Position numbers and translations under genes: made by a program. A DNA stretch of 64,000 nucleotides from Allobosea lupini (GTDB lineage: Bacteria > Pseudomonadota > Alphaproteobacteria > Rhizobiales > Beijerinckiaceae). The notes beneath the pieces are model-generated. The model did not search any database, was not told the origin of the DNA, and worked only from the letters and a program-made list of their open reading frames with translations. Positions 27,933 through 36,062 of the stretch are shown here, piece by piece (the stretch's first letter is position 1; the number at the start of each line of letters is the position of its first letter). The DNA lies in contig NZ_FOAN01000006.1 of NCBI RefSeq assembly GCF_900109525.1, positions 186,001-250,000 of the forward strand, read 5' to 3'.

Positions 27933-28459
27933 GCCGCGGCCTTGACCTTCGCGACGGTCACACGCGGCCGTCCGCCTGCGAGCTCCTCGCGCAGGACCAG
28001 CCGCTCGTCTGCAGCGAGTATACCGAGCGGCACGTCATGCGTCGGCATGACGGCGGTCGCCGACTTGTTCAGGAAGACGATCACCGGGCGGTTGCCGGCG
28101 GCGGCCCAGCGGCGCAGCTGGGTGAGGTAAGGCTCCTTGCGCCAGGCCTGCGGCGCGCCGGGGTCGAGCTGGACGAAGAGCCAGTTGGTCGCCGGGTCCA
28201 TGGTCAGCACGAAGCGGGCTTTGTCGGGCTTCCATTCCGGCCCGAGGAAGTTCTGCGTCATCCAGAGGCAGAAGAAGGCCCGGCAATGATCCGGCCGCGT
28301 AGCATGGATGCCGCAGCCCCGGCCGGGCAGGCAATGCTTGCACCAGCTGCCGGCGACGCTCTCGACCGCCGGCACATCATAGACCTTGCAGCACAATGTG
28401 CACGTGCCGCAGTCGCGGCCGGGCGCCGGCTGGTTCACCATACGGGCGGGATCGATCAT
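27929..28459 (-). CDS. YkgJ-family cysteine-cluster protein
   Basis: A 176-aa protein with the zinc- or iron-chelating pattern CGTCTLCCKVYDV, then C-C-C-rich WCKHCLPGRGCGIHATRPDHCRAF. The cluster probably binds iron-sulfur or zinc. First gene of the YkgJ-VOC-P1 operon, overlapping the VOC gene by four bases. Its role is unknown in all relatives I can recall. Confidence 0.88.
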   Translation of the reverse strand: MIDPARMVNQPAPGRDCGTCTLCCKVYDVPAVESVAGSWCKHCLPGRGCGIHATRPDHCRAFFCLWMTQNFLGPEWKPDKARFVLTMDPATNWLFVQLDPGAPQAWRKEPYLTQLRRWAAAGNRPVIVFLNKSATAVMPTHDVPLGILAADERLVLREELAGGRPRVTVAKVKAAA

Positions 28460-28550
28460 CGGGCTCTCTCGAAAGCGCGCAGAACCATGCGCATCGTCGC
28501 GGCGGCTGGCAAGCCGATTTGGAATGATTCCAGCCGCAATACCCGCCTCT

Positions 28551-28671
28551 CAGCCCTCATCCTGAGGAGCAGCCTTCAGGCTGCGTCTCGAAGGATGCTC
28601 CAAGGGGCTCCTGAACCATCTGGAGCATCCTTCGAGACGCGATCTGCGATCGCTCCTCAGGATGAGGGCTG
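28551..28671. repeat. Long nested palindromic repeat (family A, copy 2)
   Basis: Same outer arms (CCCTCATCCTGAGGAGC ... GCTCCTCAGGATGAGGG) and same inner arms (TCTCGAAGGATGCTCCA ... TGGAGCATCCTTCGAGA) as 16328-16448; only the short variable segments differ. It occupies most of the 356-bp gap between the YkgJ and aminotransferase genes, upstream of both divergent starts. Confidence 0.85.
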
Positions 28672-28781
28672 CAGATTGGAAGCCGCCTCAAGAATCCGAC
28701 GCGCCGGCCCCGCCCCGCGCCAGACTCTGCTCCGATCTGCAGGAAAATCGCTCAGCGCTTGCGCTGGTCGCGGTCTATGCT

Positions 28782-28800
28782 CGCATAAATCACGCATAAA
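28782..28800 (+). promoter_or_regulatory. Direct repeat upstream of the aminotransferase
   Basis: CGCATAAA occurs twice (28782-28789 and 28793-28800), 11 bp apart, ending 15 bp before the ATG at 28816. One-turn spacing suggests a tandem binding site for a regulator, overlapping the start of the transcript. Confidence 0.3.
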
Positions 28801-28815
28801 CATCGGGAGCCGGGA

Positions 28816-30198
28816 ATGCTGACCAACCTCGCCGTCCGCGACATCGAGACGCTCGTCCACCCCTACACCAACCTTGCCACCCATCGCGAGGTCGGCCCGC
28901 TGGTGCTGGAGCGCGGCAAGGGGGTCTTCGTCTACGACACCACCGGCAAGGACTATATCGAGGGCATGGCCGGGCTCTGGTGCACCTCGCTCGGCTATTC
29001 CAACCAGGAGCTGGCCGAGACCGCCTATGAGCAGCTGAAGAAGCTGCCCTTCACCCATCTCTTCTCCGGCCGCAGCCACGACCCGGCGATCGAGCTGGCC
29101 GAGAAGCTCAAGGAGATCGCCCCGGTCCCGATCTCCAAGGTATTCTACGGCGCCTCCGGCTCGGACGCGAACGACACCCAGGTCAAGCTGGTCTGGTACA
29201 TGAACAATGCGCTCGGCCGGCCGAAGAAGAAGAAGATCATCTCGCGTCTGAAGGGCTATCACGGCGTCACCGTCGCTTCGGCTTCGCTGACCGGCCTGCC
29301 GGCCAACCACACCGATTTCGATCTGCCGCTCCCCGGCATTCTGCACACCTCGTCCCCGCACCATTATCGCTTCGCCCAACCGGGCGAGAGCGAGCTCGAC
29401 TTCTCGGCGCGGCTCGCCGCCGAGCTCGACGAGATGATCCAGCGCGAGGGGCCGGACACGGTCGCCGCCTTCATCGCCGAGCCGGTAATGGGCGCCGGCG
29501 GCGCGGTCACCCCGCCCGAGGGCTATTTCGAGGCGATCAACGCCGTCCTCGCCAAATACGACATCCTGTTCATCGCCGACGAGGTCATCACCGGCTTCGG
29601 CCGCACCGGCGAGATGTTCGGCACGACCACCTACAAGATGAAGGCCGACACGCTTTCCTGCGCCAAGGCCCTGACCTCGGCCTATTTCCCGCTCAGCGCC
29701 GTGCTGATCAACGAGCCGGTCTATGAGGTGCTCGTCGACCAGAGCAAGAAGATCGGCACCTTCGGCCATGGCAACACCTATGCCGGCCACCCGGTCGGCT
29801 GCGCGGTCGCGATCAAGACGCTGGAGATCTACAAGCGCGACAAGATCATCGATCACGTCCGCAAGGTCGCGCCGAAATTCCTGCAGCGCCTGACCAAGCT
29901 CGCCGAGCATCCGCTGATCGGCGAAGCCCGCGGCGTCGGCCTGATCGGCGGCATCGAGTTCGTCAAGGACAAGGTGAGCAAGGCGCAGTTCGAGGCCAAG
30001 AAGGGCGTCGCCCTGAAGTCGACCAGCTTCGCCCAGGAGGAAGGCCTGATCCTGCGCGCTCTGGGCGGCGACCGCGTCGCCTTCTGCCCGCCGCTGGTGA
30101 TCAGCGAAGCCGAGATCGACGAGTTGTTCGACCGTTACGAGCGGGCGCTGGGCAAGACGCTCGACTGGGTCAAGGCCGAAGGCCTGATCGCGGGCTGA
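28816..30198 (+). CDS. Omega-amino acid / class III aminotransferase
   Basis: PLP-dependent transaminase of 460 aa that moves an amino group from an omega-amine or beta-amino acid to pyruvate or a keto acid. The GASGSDAND loop binds PLP phosphate. LFIADEVITGFGRTG contains Asp255, and Lys284 in SCAKALTSAY is the Schiff-base lysine. Substrate preference cannot be told; it resembles pyruvate-dependent omega-transaminases. It stands alone, with a palindromic repeat both before and after. Confidence 0.92.
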   Translation: MLTNLAVRDIETLVHPYTNLATHREVGPLVLERGKGVFVYDTTGKDYIEGMAGLWCTSLGYSNQELAETAYEQLKKLPFTHLFSGRSHDPAIELAEKLKEIAPVPISKVFYGASGSDANDTQVKLVWYMNNALGRPKKKKIISRLKGYHGVTVASASLTGLPANHTDFDLPLPGILHTSSPHHYRFAQPGESELDFSARLAAELDEMIQREGPDTVAAFIAEPVMGAGGAVTPPEGYFEAINAVLAKYDILFIADEVITGFGRTGEMFGTTTYKMKADTLSCAKALTSAYFPLSAVLINEPVYEVLVDQSKKIGTFGHGNTYAGHPVGCAVAIKTLEIYKRDKIIDHVRKVAPKFLQRLTKLAEHPLIGEARGVGLIGGIEFVKDKVSKAQFEAKKGVALKSTSFAQEEGLILRALGGDRVAFCPPLVISEAEIDELFDRYERALGKTLDWVKAEGLIAG

Positions 30199-30218
30199 AG
30201 GCGCACTCTGGAACCACG

Positions 30219-30313
30219 ACGTCATGCTCGCCCTTGTGGCGAGCATCCACGTCTTGAACACCGCATCTGGTGAAGGAAGACGTGGATGGTCGGGACAAGC
30301 CCGACTATGACGT
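30219..30313. repeat. Palindromic intergenic repeat with two hairpins
   Basis: ACGTCATGCTCGCCC ... GGCGAGCATCCACGTCTT followed, in inverse, by AAGACGTGGATGGTCGGGACAAGCCCGACTATGACGT. It shares the GTCAT/ATGAC ends and the CGGG-n-CAAGCCCG core with the copies at 51449-51537 and 56982-57074, so these belong to one super-family. Confidence 0.7.
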
Positions 30314-30384
30314 GAAACGGCGGCTGGCAGTGAATTTTGCCTGCCGCCCCGCGAAACTGTGCCAAAGCTGACCAAAGCCTCGGT

Positions 30385-30403
30385 GTGACACGAAAAATGT
30401 CAC
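30385..30403. promoter_or_regulatory. Inverted repeat GTGACA-N7-TGTCAC
   Basis: Perfect 6-bp arms separated by 7 bases, 101 bp before a small gene. It resembles CRP/FNR-type half sites loosely, but the spacing is not the usual six. A regulator cannot be named. Confidence 0.35.
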
Positions 30404-30504
30404 GACAATTTCAAAATGCCGCCGCCGGCCCGACCCGATCGGCAGCGACATTTGCGGTGCTGACGGCCAGGAACCGTCGGCGCCACAACCGGAAACCGAG
30501 GATC

Positions 30505-30702
30505 ATGTCTACGCATAAGCCGCGCCACCCCGCGCACCGCTCCGCCAGCTTTCATGACGCCAGCGCGCGTGAGGCCTATGCATCGCGCTTTCGTCCGATC
30601 GCGATTCCCGCCATTCTCGCGGGAACCCGCTGGACCCCGGCCGCGTTGACCTCGCAGCACAGGGACGTTCCGGCGCTCCTGCGCAACGGTTTCGAAGATT
30701 GA
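30505..30702 (+). CDS. Possible small hypothetical protein
   Basis: A 65-aa open frame (MSTHKPRHPAHRSASF...) with an ACCGAGGA sequence before the ATG. It lies 27 bp before the metallophosphoesterase gene and could be its leader gene. It is basic, has no signal peptide, and I recognise no family. Could be spurious. Confidence 0.35.
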   Translation: MSTHKPRHPAHRSASFHDASAREAYASRFRPIAIPAILAGTRWTPAALTSQHRDVPALLRNGFED

Positions 30703-30729
30703 TACGACGACCTCCGACTGAGACCCCAA

Positions 30730-31626
30730 ATGCTTGACCGGCGCAGAGTTCTTCAAACTCTCGCCGGTCTTTTTTTGTCCAGCTTCGGCCTGGGCGGTTA
30801 CGCCTATGCCTGGGAACCCGCGCATCAGGGCGTGACCCGCTACCGGCTGAAGCCCGCCCGCTGGCCCGAAGGGCGCCGGCTGCGGCTCGCCGTGATCACG
30901 GACCTGCATGTCGGCGGCCCGCATATGCCGGTCGCGCGCGTTCGCCAGATCGTCGAGCAGACCAATGCGCTGAAGCCGGACCTGACCTTGCTGGTCGGTG
31001 ATTTCGTCGCCAGCCGAACCCGCAGGTCGAGCGACCCTGCACCGGCTGAATGGGCAGCCGAACTCGCCCGCCTGCAGGCGCCCGCCGGCCGTTTCGCCGT
31101 GCTCGGCAATCACGACTGGTGGCAGGACGAGCGCGCTCAGAAGGAGCTCCGCGGACCAACCCAGTCCACGGTCGCGCTCGAAGCGGTGGGCATTCCCGTC
31201 CTGGAGAACCGGGCGGTCAGGCTCCAAACTGGCGCCGGACCGCTCTGGATCGCCGGGCTCGGCGACCAGGAGGCCTTCGTCCTGCGCCGTCGTCCGCGCG
31301 GGCTGCCCTACGGCCTCGACGACCTGCCGGCCACGCTCGCCATGATCCGCGACGACGCGCCTGTGATCCTGATGGCGCATGAGCCCGACATCTTCGCCAG
31401 GGTGCCCTCTCGCGTCGCGCTGACCCTTTCGGGCCATACCCACGGTGGCCAGGTCAGGCTGTTCGGCTGGTCGCCGATCGTGCCCTCGCGCTACGGCAAC
31501 CGCTATGCCTACGGCCATGTCCGGGAGAATGGCCGCGACCTCGTGGTCTCGGCCGGGCTCGGCACCAGCAAGCTGCCGATCCGGCTGGGCGCGCCGCCGG
31601 AGATCGTGCTGATCGAATTGGGCTGA
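30730..31626 (+). CDS. Metallophosphoesterase with N-terminal membrane segment
   Basis: A 298-aa enzyme of the calcineurin-like phosphoesterase fold. The N-terminus (MLDRRRVLQTLAGLFL) looks like a twin-arginine-type or signal-anchor segment, so it probably works in or at the periplasm. Metal ligands are DLH (Asp58, His60), GDF, GNHDW, AHEPD and GHTHGG. It resembles YaeI-type phosphodiesterases. The substrate is unknown. It is convergent with the L,D-transpeptidase gene; the two stops are inside opposite arms of one hairpin. Confidence 0.88.
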   Translation: MLDRRRVLQTLAGLFLSSFGLGGYAYAWEPAHQGVTRYRLKPARWPEGRRLRLAVITDLHVGGPHMPVARVRQIVEQTNALKPDLTLLVGDFVASRTRRSSDPAPAEWAAELARLQAPAGRFAVLGNHDWWQDERAQKELRGPTQSTVALEAVGIPVLENRAVRLQTGAGPLWIAGLGDQEAFVLRRRPRGLPYGLDDLPATLAMIRDDAPVILMAHEPDIFARVPSRVALTLSGHTHGGQVRLFGWSPIVPSRYGNRYAYGHVRENGRDLVVSAGLGTSKLPIRLGAPPEIVLIELG

Positions 31627-31658
31627 CGGGCGACGCCGCAGCGTCGCTCCGGGTCAGC
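31622..31658. other. Hairpin joining two convergent gene ends
   Basis: An outer stem GCTGAC / GTCAGC (31622-31627, 31653-31658) with an inner stem GCGACGC / GCGTCGC and a 4-base loop spans the whole gap. Each outer arm holds one of the two stop codons. There is no T-run, so it is probably a stabiliser or Rho-linked terminator. Confidence 0.4.
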
Positions 31659-32250
31659 GAACGATGACCTTCCCGCCGACAGCGGCGCGGTTGTAGAGGT
31701 CGATCGCATCGATGTTGCGCATCCGGATGCAGCCGGACGAGGCCGAGCGACCGATCGTCTCCGGCTCATTGGTGCCGTGAATGCGGTAGAGCGTGTCCTT
31801 GCCGTTCTGGTAGAGATAAAGCGCGCGGGCGCCGAGCGGATTGTCCGGCCCGCCCTCCATGCCGCCGGCGCGCGGCGCCAGATGCGGCCAGCGCGCGATC
31901 ATCTCGGCCGGCGGCGTCCAGCGCGGCCACTCGGCCTTGCGCTGCATCACGGCCGTGCCGGTCCAGCCGAAGGCCTCGTCGCCGGTCGCGACGCCGTAGC
32001 GGATCGCCTTCTTGTTCGGCAGGATGAAGTAGAGGAACTTCTCGGTGGTATCGACCACGATCGTGCCGGGCTCTTCGCCGGTCGGGTCGGTGATCTCGTA
32101 AGGCAGATGCGTGATCTGCGTCTCGAAATTCGGCACCAGCGCCATGTATTCGGCATCGCGCGCCGACAGCGACGGTGCATGCACCGTCTTGTACTGGCAG
32201 GCTCCGAGAAGCACCGACAGGCCGAGCACCGTAACGAGAGTCTGCTTCAT
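31654..32250 (-). CDS. L,D-transpeptidase lipoprotein
   Basis: Cell-wall enzyme that forms 3-3 cross-links or attaches outer-membrane proteins to peptidoglycan. The 198-aa lipoprotein has lipobox LLGAC (Cys18). The YkuD motif is HGTNEPETIGRSASSGCIRM, with catalytic Cys174. I chose the ATG at 32250 because only it gives a signal peptide; a longer reading lacks one. It lies divergent from the HDAC-type gene. Confidence 0.92.
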   Translation of the reverse strand: MKQTLVTVLGLSVLLGACQYKTVHAPSLSARDAEYMALVPNFETQITHLPYEITDPTGEEPGTIVVDTTEKFLYFILPNKKAIRYGVATGDEAFGWTGTAVMQRKAEWPRWTPPAEMIARWPHLAPRAGGMEGGPDNPLGARALYLYQNGKDTLYRIHGTNEPETIGRSASSGCIRMRNIDAIDLYNRAAVGGKVIVR

Positions 32251-32406
32251 GGGGTCCACCGCCGGCACCGAGACAGTGCTCGTTATGATGAATGCATCGT
32301 TAAAAAACGGTGACCCGACGAGAGACGGCCCGGGTCGAACACAGGCTGGTCTTACGGCGCAAATGACTCTCAGGCAATGAAGTTCGGCACCTGCTCTGGC
32401 GTCTTG

Positions 32407-32431
32407 CTGCATTGCAGTGACAATATGGTCA
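32407..32431. promoter_or_regulatory. CTGC-N3-GCAG and TGAC-N6-GTCA motif block
   Basis: CTGCATTGCAG (32407-32417) matches the CTGC-N3-GCAG dyad reported for PhaR, the polyhydroxyalkanoate regulator. It is followed by TGAC-N6-GTCA (32418-32431). TGCATTGCAG-TG-ACAATA also recurs with two changes at 63540-63557, upstream of the porin-like gene. The block lies 53 bp before the HDAC-type start. Confidence 0.35.
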
Positions 32432-32483
32432 CGCTTGCGGGCTACCCCGTTTGGAAAGCTTCGCGACCATCGGAGACTTGCGC

Positions 32484-33413
32484 GTGACGACGCTGCTGAT
32501 CAGCCATCCTTCCAGCCTCCGCCATGTCACGCCGCCGGGCCATCCCGAACGCGCCGACCGCATCCGCGCCGTCCAGCAGGCCCTTGAGGATGAGCGATTC
32601 GCACTCCTGCAGCGCGTCGAGGCCCCGGAAGGCACGCTCGCCCAGGTCGCGCTCTGCCATCCCGCCGCCTATGCGCAGGCGATCGTGGAAGCCGCGCCCC
32701 AGGAGGGCATGGTCCAGGTCGACGCCGACACCATCATGTCGCCGGGGACACTCGCTGCGGCGCTTCACGGCGTGGGGGCGGCCGTCCACGCCGTCGACGA
32801 GGTCATGAGCCGACGCGCGACCAACGCCTTCAGCGCCATGCGCCCGCCTGGCCATCATGCCGAGAGCGACAAGGCGATGGGCTTCTGCTTCTTCAACAAC
32901 GCCGCCATCGCCGCCCGCCATGCGCAGAGGGCCCATGGCGCCGAGCGCGTCGCCATCGTCGACTGGGACGTCCATCACGGCAACGGCACGCAGGAGATCT
33001 TCTGGGGCGATGCCAGCGTGCTTTACGCCTCGACCCATGAGATGCCGCTCTACCCTGGCACCGGCGCGCCGTCCGAGCGCGGTGAGCACGGCACGATCGT
33101 CAATGCCCCGCTTCGGGCCGGCGACGGCACGGACGTCTTCCGCGACGCCTTCGAGAGCGCGATCCTGCCGCGGCTCGCGGCCTTCGCGCCCGACCTGGTG
33201 ATCATCTCGGCCGGCTTCGACGCGCATTGGCGCGACCCGCTCGCCAACATCAACCTGAAGGAAGCGGATTTCGCCTGGGCGACGCAGAAGCTGATGGAGA
33301 TCGCCGACCGCCATGCCGGCGGGCGGCTCGTCTCGATCCTGGAGGGCGGCTACGACCTCGAAGGCCTGTCGAAATCGACCGCCGCCCATGTCATGGCGCT
33401 GATGCGCGGCTAA
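32484..33413 (+). CDS. Histone-deacetylase-family deacylase
   Basis: Zinc hydrolase of the HDAC / acetylpolyamine amidohydrolase / AcuC fold. The 309-aa protein has RPPGHHAE (His124, His125) and DWDVHHGNGTQ (Asp162 and His164 as metal ligands), and a later SAGFDAHWRDPL with the third ligand region. Bacterial members remove acyl groups from small molecules or proteins. The start is a GTG (32484), where homology-like sequence TTLLISHP begins. It is convergent with the ribB gene. Confidence 0.9.
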   Translation: MTTLLISHPSSLRHVTPPGHPERADRIRAVQQALEDERFALLQRVEAPEGTLAQVALCHPAAYAQAIVEAAPQEGMVQVDADTIMSPGTLAAALHGVGAAVHAVDEVMSRRATNAFSAMRPPGHHAESDKAMGFCFFNNAAIAARHAQRAHGAERVAIVDWDVHHGNGTQEIFWGDASVLYASTHEMPLYPGTGAPSERGEHGTIVNAPLRAGDGTDVFRDAFESAILPRLAAFAPDLVIISAGFDAHWRDPLANINLKEADFAWATQKLMEIADRHAGGRLVSILEGGYDLEGLSKSTAAHVMALMRG

Positions 33414-33423
33414 CCGGCGCCGC

Positions 33424-34710
33424 TCACTCCAGCGGCGCGGTCTCGGCGATCTCGATGCCGAAGCCGGAGAGGCCGACGAAGGCGCGGGTCGAGGACGCCA
33501 GGTTGACGATCGAGGCGACGCCTAGATCGCGCAGGATCTGGGCGCCGAGACCGACCTCGCGCCATTGCTGCGAGCGCAGCGCGTCCGAGCCTTCCTCGCC
33601 ATCGACACTCTTGATCGGCACGCCGGCCGAACCGTCGCGCAGATAGACCAGCACGCCCTTGCCTTCCTGCTGGAAGCGGCGCAGCACGCACTGGATCGAG
33701 GACGCCCCGCCGAGCACGTCGGCAACGACATTGGCGCGGTGCAGACGGGCCGGCACCTTCTCGCCGTCGCCGAGCTTGCCCATCACGAAGGCGAAATGCT
33801 GGGTGTCGTCGAAAGGCGTCACATAGACATGGCCGGTCATCTCGCCGAACTCGGTCTTGACCGGGAAGGAATGCACGCGCTCGACCAGCTTCTCGCGCGC
33901 CTGGCGATAGGCGATGAGGTCGGCGACTGTGATCTGCTTGAGATTGTGCTTCTGGGCGAAGGCGGTGATCTGCGCGCCCTTCATCACCGTGCCGTCGTCG
34001 TTGGCGAGTTCGCAGATCACGCCGACCGGCGGCAGATCGGCCAGCTTGCAGAGATCGACGGCGGCTTCGGTATGGCCCGAGCGCATCAGCACGCCGCCGT
34101 CTTTCGCGATCAGCGGGAAGACATGGCCGGGCCGGACGAAATCGGCGGCGCCCATATTGCCGTTGGCGAGCGCGCGCACCGTATTGGTGCGCTGCTCGGC
34201 CGAGATGCCGGTGGTCAGCCCATGCTTGACGTCGACGGTGATGGTGAAGGCGGTGCCGAGCGGGGCATCGTTGGAGGAGACCATCGGGTCGAGCCGCAGG
34301 CGGCGCGCCTCGCCCGACGTCAGCGGCGCGCAGACGATGCCGCAGGTGTTGCGGATGATGAAGGCCATCTTCTCCGGCGTGCAGAGCGAGGCGGCGACGA
34401 TGAGATCGCCCTCGTTCTCACGATCGTCGTCATCGGTGACGATGACGATCTCGCCGCGCGCGAAGGCTTCGACGGTCTCGGCGACATTGCTTGCGGTCAT
34501 GGCAGCCTCGCGCGGGCTCTGCAGGCCCAGAAAGTCGTTGGGGGTGACGGCGCCTCCGGTCGCGGCGGCGATACGCTCGGCGCTTTCGCGGGAGATCCAG
34601 GAAGTGGGATCGTTGCAGAGCGCCGTGACGCTGGCCGGAGACAGGCCGACCTGCCGCGCAAAGGCGCTGCGGGCGGTCTTGGTTTGCTGGAGCCAGGCGT
34701 CGAGCTTCAT
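33424..34710 (-). CDS. ribB: HTH-RibB fusion with a RibA-like C-terminal domain
   Basis: 3,4-dihydroxy-2-butanone-4-phosphate synthase (ribulose-5-phosphate to the riboflavin precursor). The 428-aa protein has three parts. Residues 1-60 form a Cro/XRE-like helix-turn-helix (SAFARQVGLSPASVTALCND). RibB runs from 72 to about 285, with IVTDDDDRENEGDL, SGHTEAAVDL and PVGVICE. The third part is a RibA-like C-terminal domain lacking the zinc cysteines of GTP cyclohydrolase II, so this half is probably inactive (RibX-like). I chose the ATG at 34710. A 17-bp palindrome lies 53 bp upstream, and I see no FMN riboswitch. Autoregulation by the HTH is inferred. Confidence 0.9.
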   Translation of the reverse strand: MKLDAWLQQTKTARSAFARQVGLSPASVTALCNDPTSWISRESAERIAAATGGAVTPNDFLGLQSPREAAMTASNVAETVEAFARGEIVIVTDDDDRENEGDLIVAASLCTPEKMAFIIRNTCGIVCAPLTSGEARRLRLDPMVSSNDAPLGTAFTITVDVKHGLTTGISAEQRTNTVRALANGNMGAADFVRPGHVFPLIAKDGGVLMRSGHTEAAVDLCKLADLPPVGVICELANDDGTVMKGAQITAFAQKHNLKQITVADLIAYRQAREKLVERVHSFPVKTEFGEMTGHVYVTPFDDTQHFAFVMGKLGDGEKVPARLHRANVVADVLGGASSIQCVLRRFQQEGKGVLVYLRDGSAGVPIKSVDGEEGSDALRSQQWREVGLGAQILRDLGVASIVNLASSTRAFVGLSGFGIEIAETAPLE

Positions 34711-34763
34711 GGCGTGATAGCTAGCACCGCCACCCTTCGATTTCAATGAAGCGGATCGGCCAA

Positions 34764-34780
34764 TTTCAGTATTACTGAAA
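34764..34780 (-). promoter_or_regulatory. Perfect 17-bp palindrome upstream of ribB
   Basis: TTTCAGTATTACTGAAA is symmetric around its central base and lies 54-70 bp upstream of the ribB start; on the minus strand it contains TAATAC, a possible -10 box. A second small dyad TTCAATGAA is at 34742-34750, centred 26 bp away. A good candidate operator for the HTH domain of RibB. Confidence 0.5.
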
Positions 34781-34794
34781 AGCGCGATCTGGCG

Positions 34795-35997
34795 TCATCT
34801 GGCCGTGCCATAAACGGCATCGCGCAACTGCGTCACGAACGGCCCAGCCATGCCCTCGAAGGCCGTGTTGGTCAGCGCGACCACGATGAGCTCATTGGCC
34901 GGATCGACGAACCAGCTGTGGCCGTAGGCACCACCCCATTGCAGCGTGCCCCGGGCCTGCGGGGTCGCGGCCGCCTTCGGGTCGTCGAGCACCGCCCAGC
35001 CATAGCCGAAGCCCCAGCCCGGCCCCTGCGTCGCCGCCTGGACTCCGACCTGGTCCTGCATCATCGCCGCCACCGTTTCGCGCTTCAAAATCGGCGCACC
35101 GCCCGTCCTGATCGCCTCCAAGAACCGCAGCAGGTCCCCGGCGGTGCCGACCATTCCGGCGCCGCCCGAGGGAAATGAGGCCGGATCGAGGACGCGGCTC
35201 GGGGTAAAGAGAACACTGCCCGTCCCAAACGGCACCGCCATGTCGTCCGTGATCCTCACGGGGGCGGGCCTTCCGTCGGCGTAGGGCACGGCGAGCCTCG
35301 TCGAATCCGCCACCGCAAAGCCGGTGTCCTTCATGCCGAGCGGGCGGGTGACCAGGCGCTGGACGACCGCGGCCAGCGATTCGCCCGAGGCAGCCTCGAG
35401 CACACCGCCGAGCACGTCGATGCCGAGCGAATAACTCCATTTCGTCCCGGGAGCGAATCCGAGCGGCGCTTGGCCGAGGCGGCGCAGATTCTCCTTCAGG
35501 CTCAACCCGGGTTGGTCCATTCCGTCCGACACGTTGAGCGTGTGATAGGCGCTGCCCGACGGCTCGAAGAAGCGATAGCTCAACCCCGATGTGTGGGTCA
35601 GGAGTTGGCGCACCGTGATCGTCGGCTGCGTTCGATCCGGGAGGGCAGGCCGGAAATCCGGCAGGAAGCGCGTCACCGGATCATCCAGGCGAAGCTTGCC
35701 CTCCTCCACCAGCTTCATCGCTGCCGCAGAGACGATCGGCTTCGTCACCGAGGCGAAGCGGAAGATCGCATCTTCCTGCATCGGCCGGCCCGCCTCGCGA
35801 TCGGCGAACCCCGCGGCCTGATGATGGATGAGCTTGCCACCGCGCGAGACGAGCACGACGGCCCCGACGAGCCGCTTCTCCGCAATAGCCTGCGCGACGA
35901 CGCGCTCGATCCGGGCCGAGAGCGCCGTATCGGCCGGCTGCGCCATGGCTTGCAGCGAGAGCATGAGTCCGACCAGCAGAATGGGAAGGCTACGCAT
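34795..35997 (-). CDS. Beta-lactamase-family serine hydrolase
   Basis: A 400-aa exported hydrolase. The signal peptide ends at about residue 20 (LQAMAQ). The class C beta-lactamase / esterase motifs are SVTK (Ser83, Lys86), a YSL-type tyrosine motif near residue 187, and a late WGGAYGHSWF. Such proteins are mostly esterases, D-aminopeptidases or PBP-related, not antibiotic resistance enzymes. It is divergent from a TetR gene and has a 30-bp near-perfect palindrome 14 bp upstream of its start codon, so it is probably under TetR repression. Confidence 0.88.
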   Translation of the reverse strand: MRSLPILLVGLMLSLQAMAQPADTALSARIERVVAQAIAEKRLVGAVVLVSRGGKLIHHQAAGFADREAGRPMQEDAIFRFASVTKPIVSAAAMKLVEEGKLRLDDPVTRFLPDFRPALPDRTQPTITVRQLLTHTSGLSYRFFEPSGSAYHTLNVSDGMDQPGLSLKENLRRLGQAPLGFAPGTKWSYSLGIDVLGGVLEAASGESLAAVVQRLVTRPLGMKDTGFAVADSTRLAVPYADGRPAPVRITDDMAVPFGTGSVLFTPSRVLDPASFPSGGAGMVGTAGDLLRFLEAIRTGGAPILKRETVAAMMQDQVGVQAATQGPGWGFGYGWAVLDDPKAAATPQARGTLQWGGAYGHSWFVDPANELIVVALTNTAFEGMAGPFVTQLRDAVYGTAR

Positions 35998-36010
35998 GGC
36001 GATCGACTTT

Positions 36011-36040
36011 CGATATAAGGAGCGATCGCTCCTGATATCG
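36011..36040. promoter_or_regulatory. 30-bp TetR-type operator
   Basis: A near-perfect palindrome with core AGGAGCGATCGCTCCT (36018-36033) and outer arms CGATAT / ATATCG; only one base pair is mismatched. It lies 13 bp upstream of the serine hydrolase start and 22 bp upstream of the TetR start, an ideal position to control both. Confidence 0.7.
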
Positions 36041-36062
36041 CGCTTCCAGAATTAATTCCAGA

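Noticed and set aside
33424..34800. FMN riboswitch upstream of ribB
   Set aside because: The 85-bp gap to the next gene is too short and lacks the conserved aptamer pattern; only the palindrome is seen.
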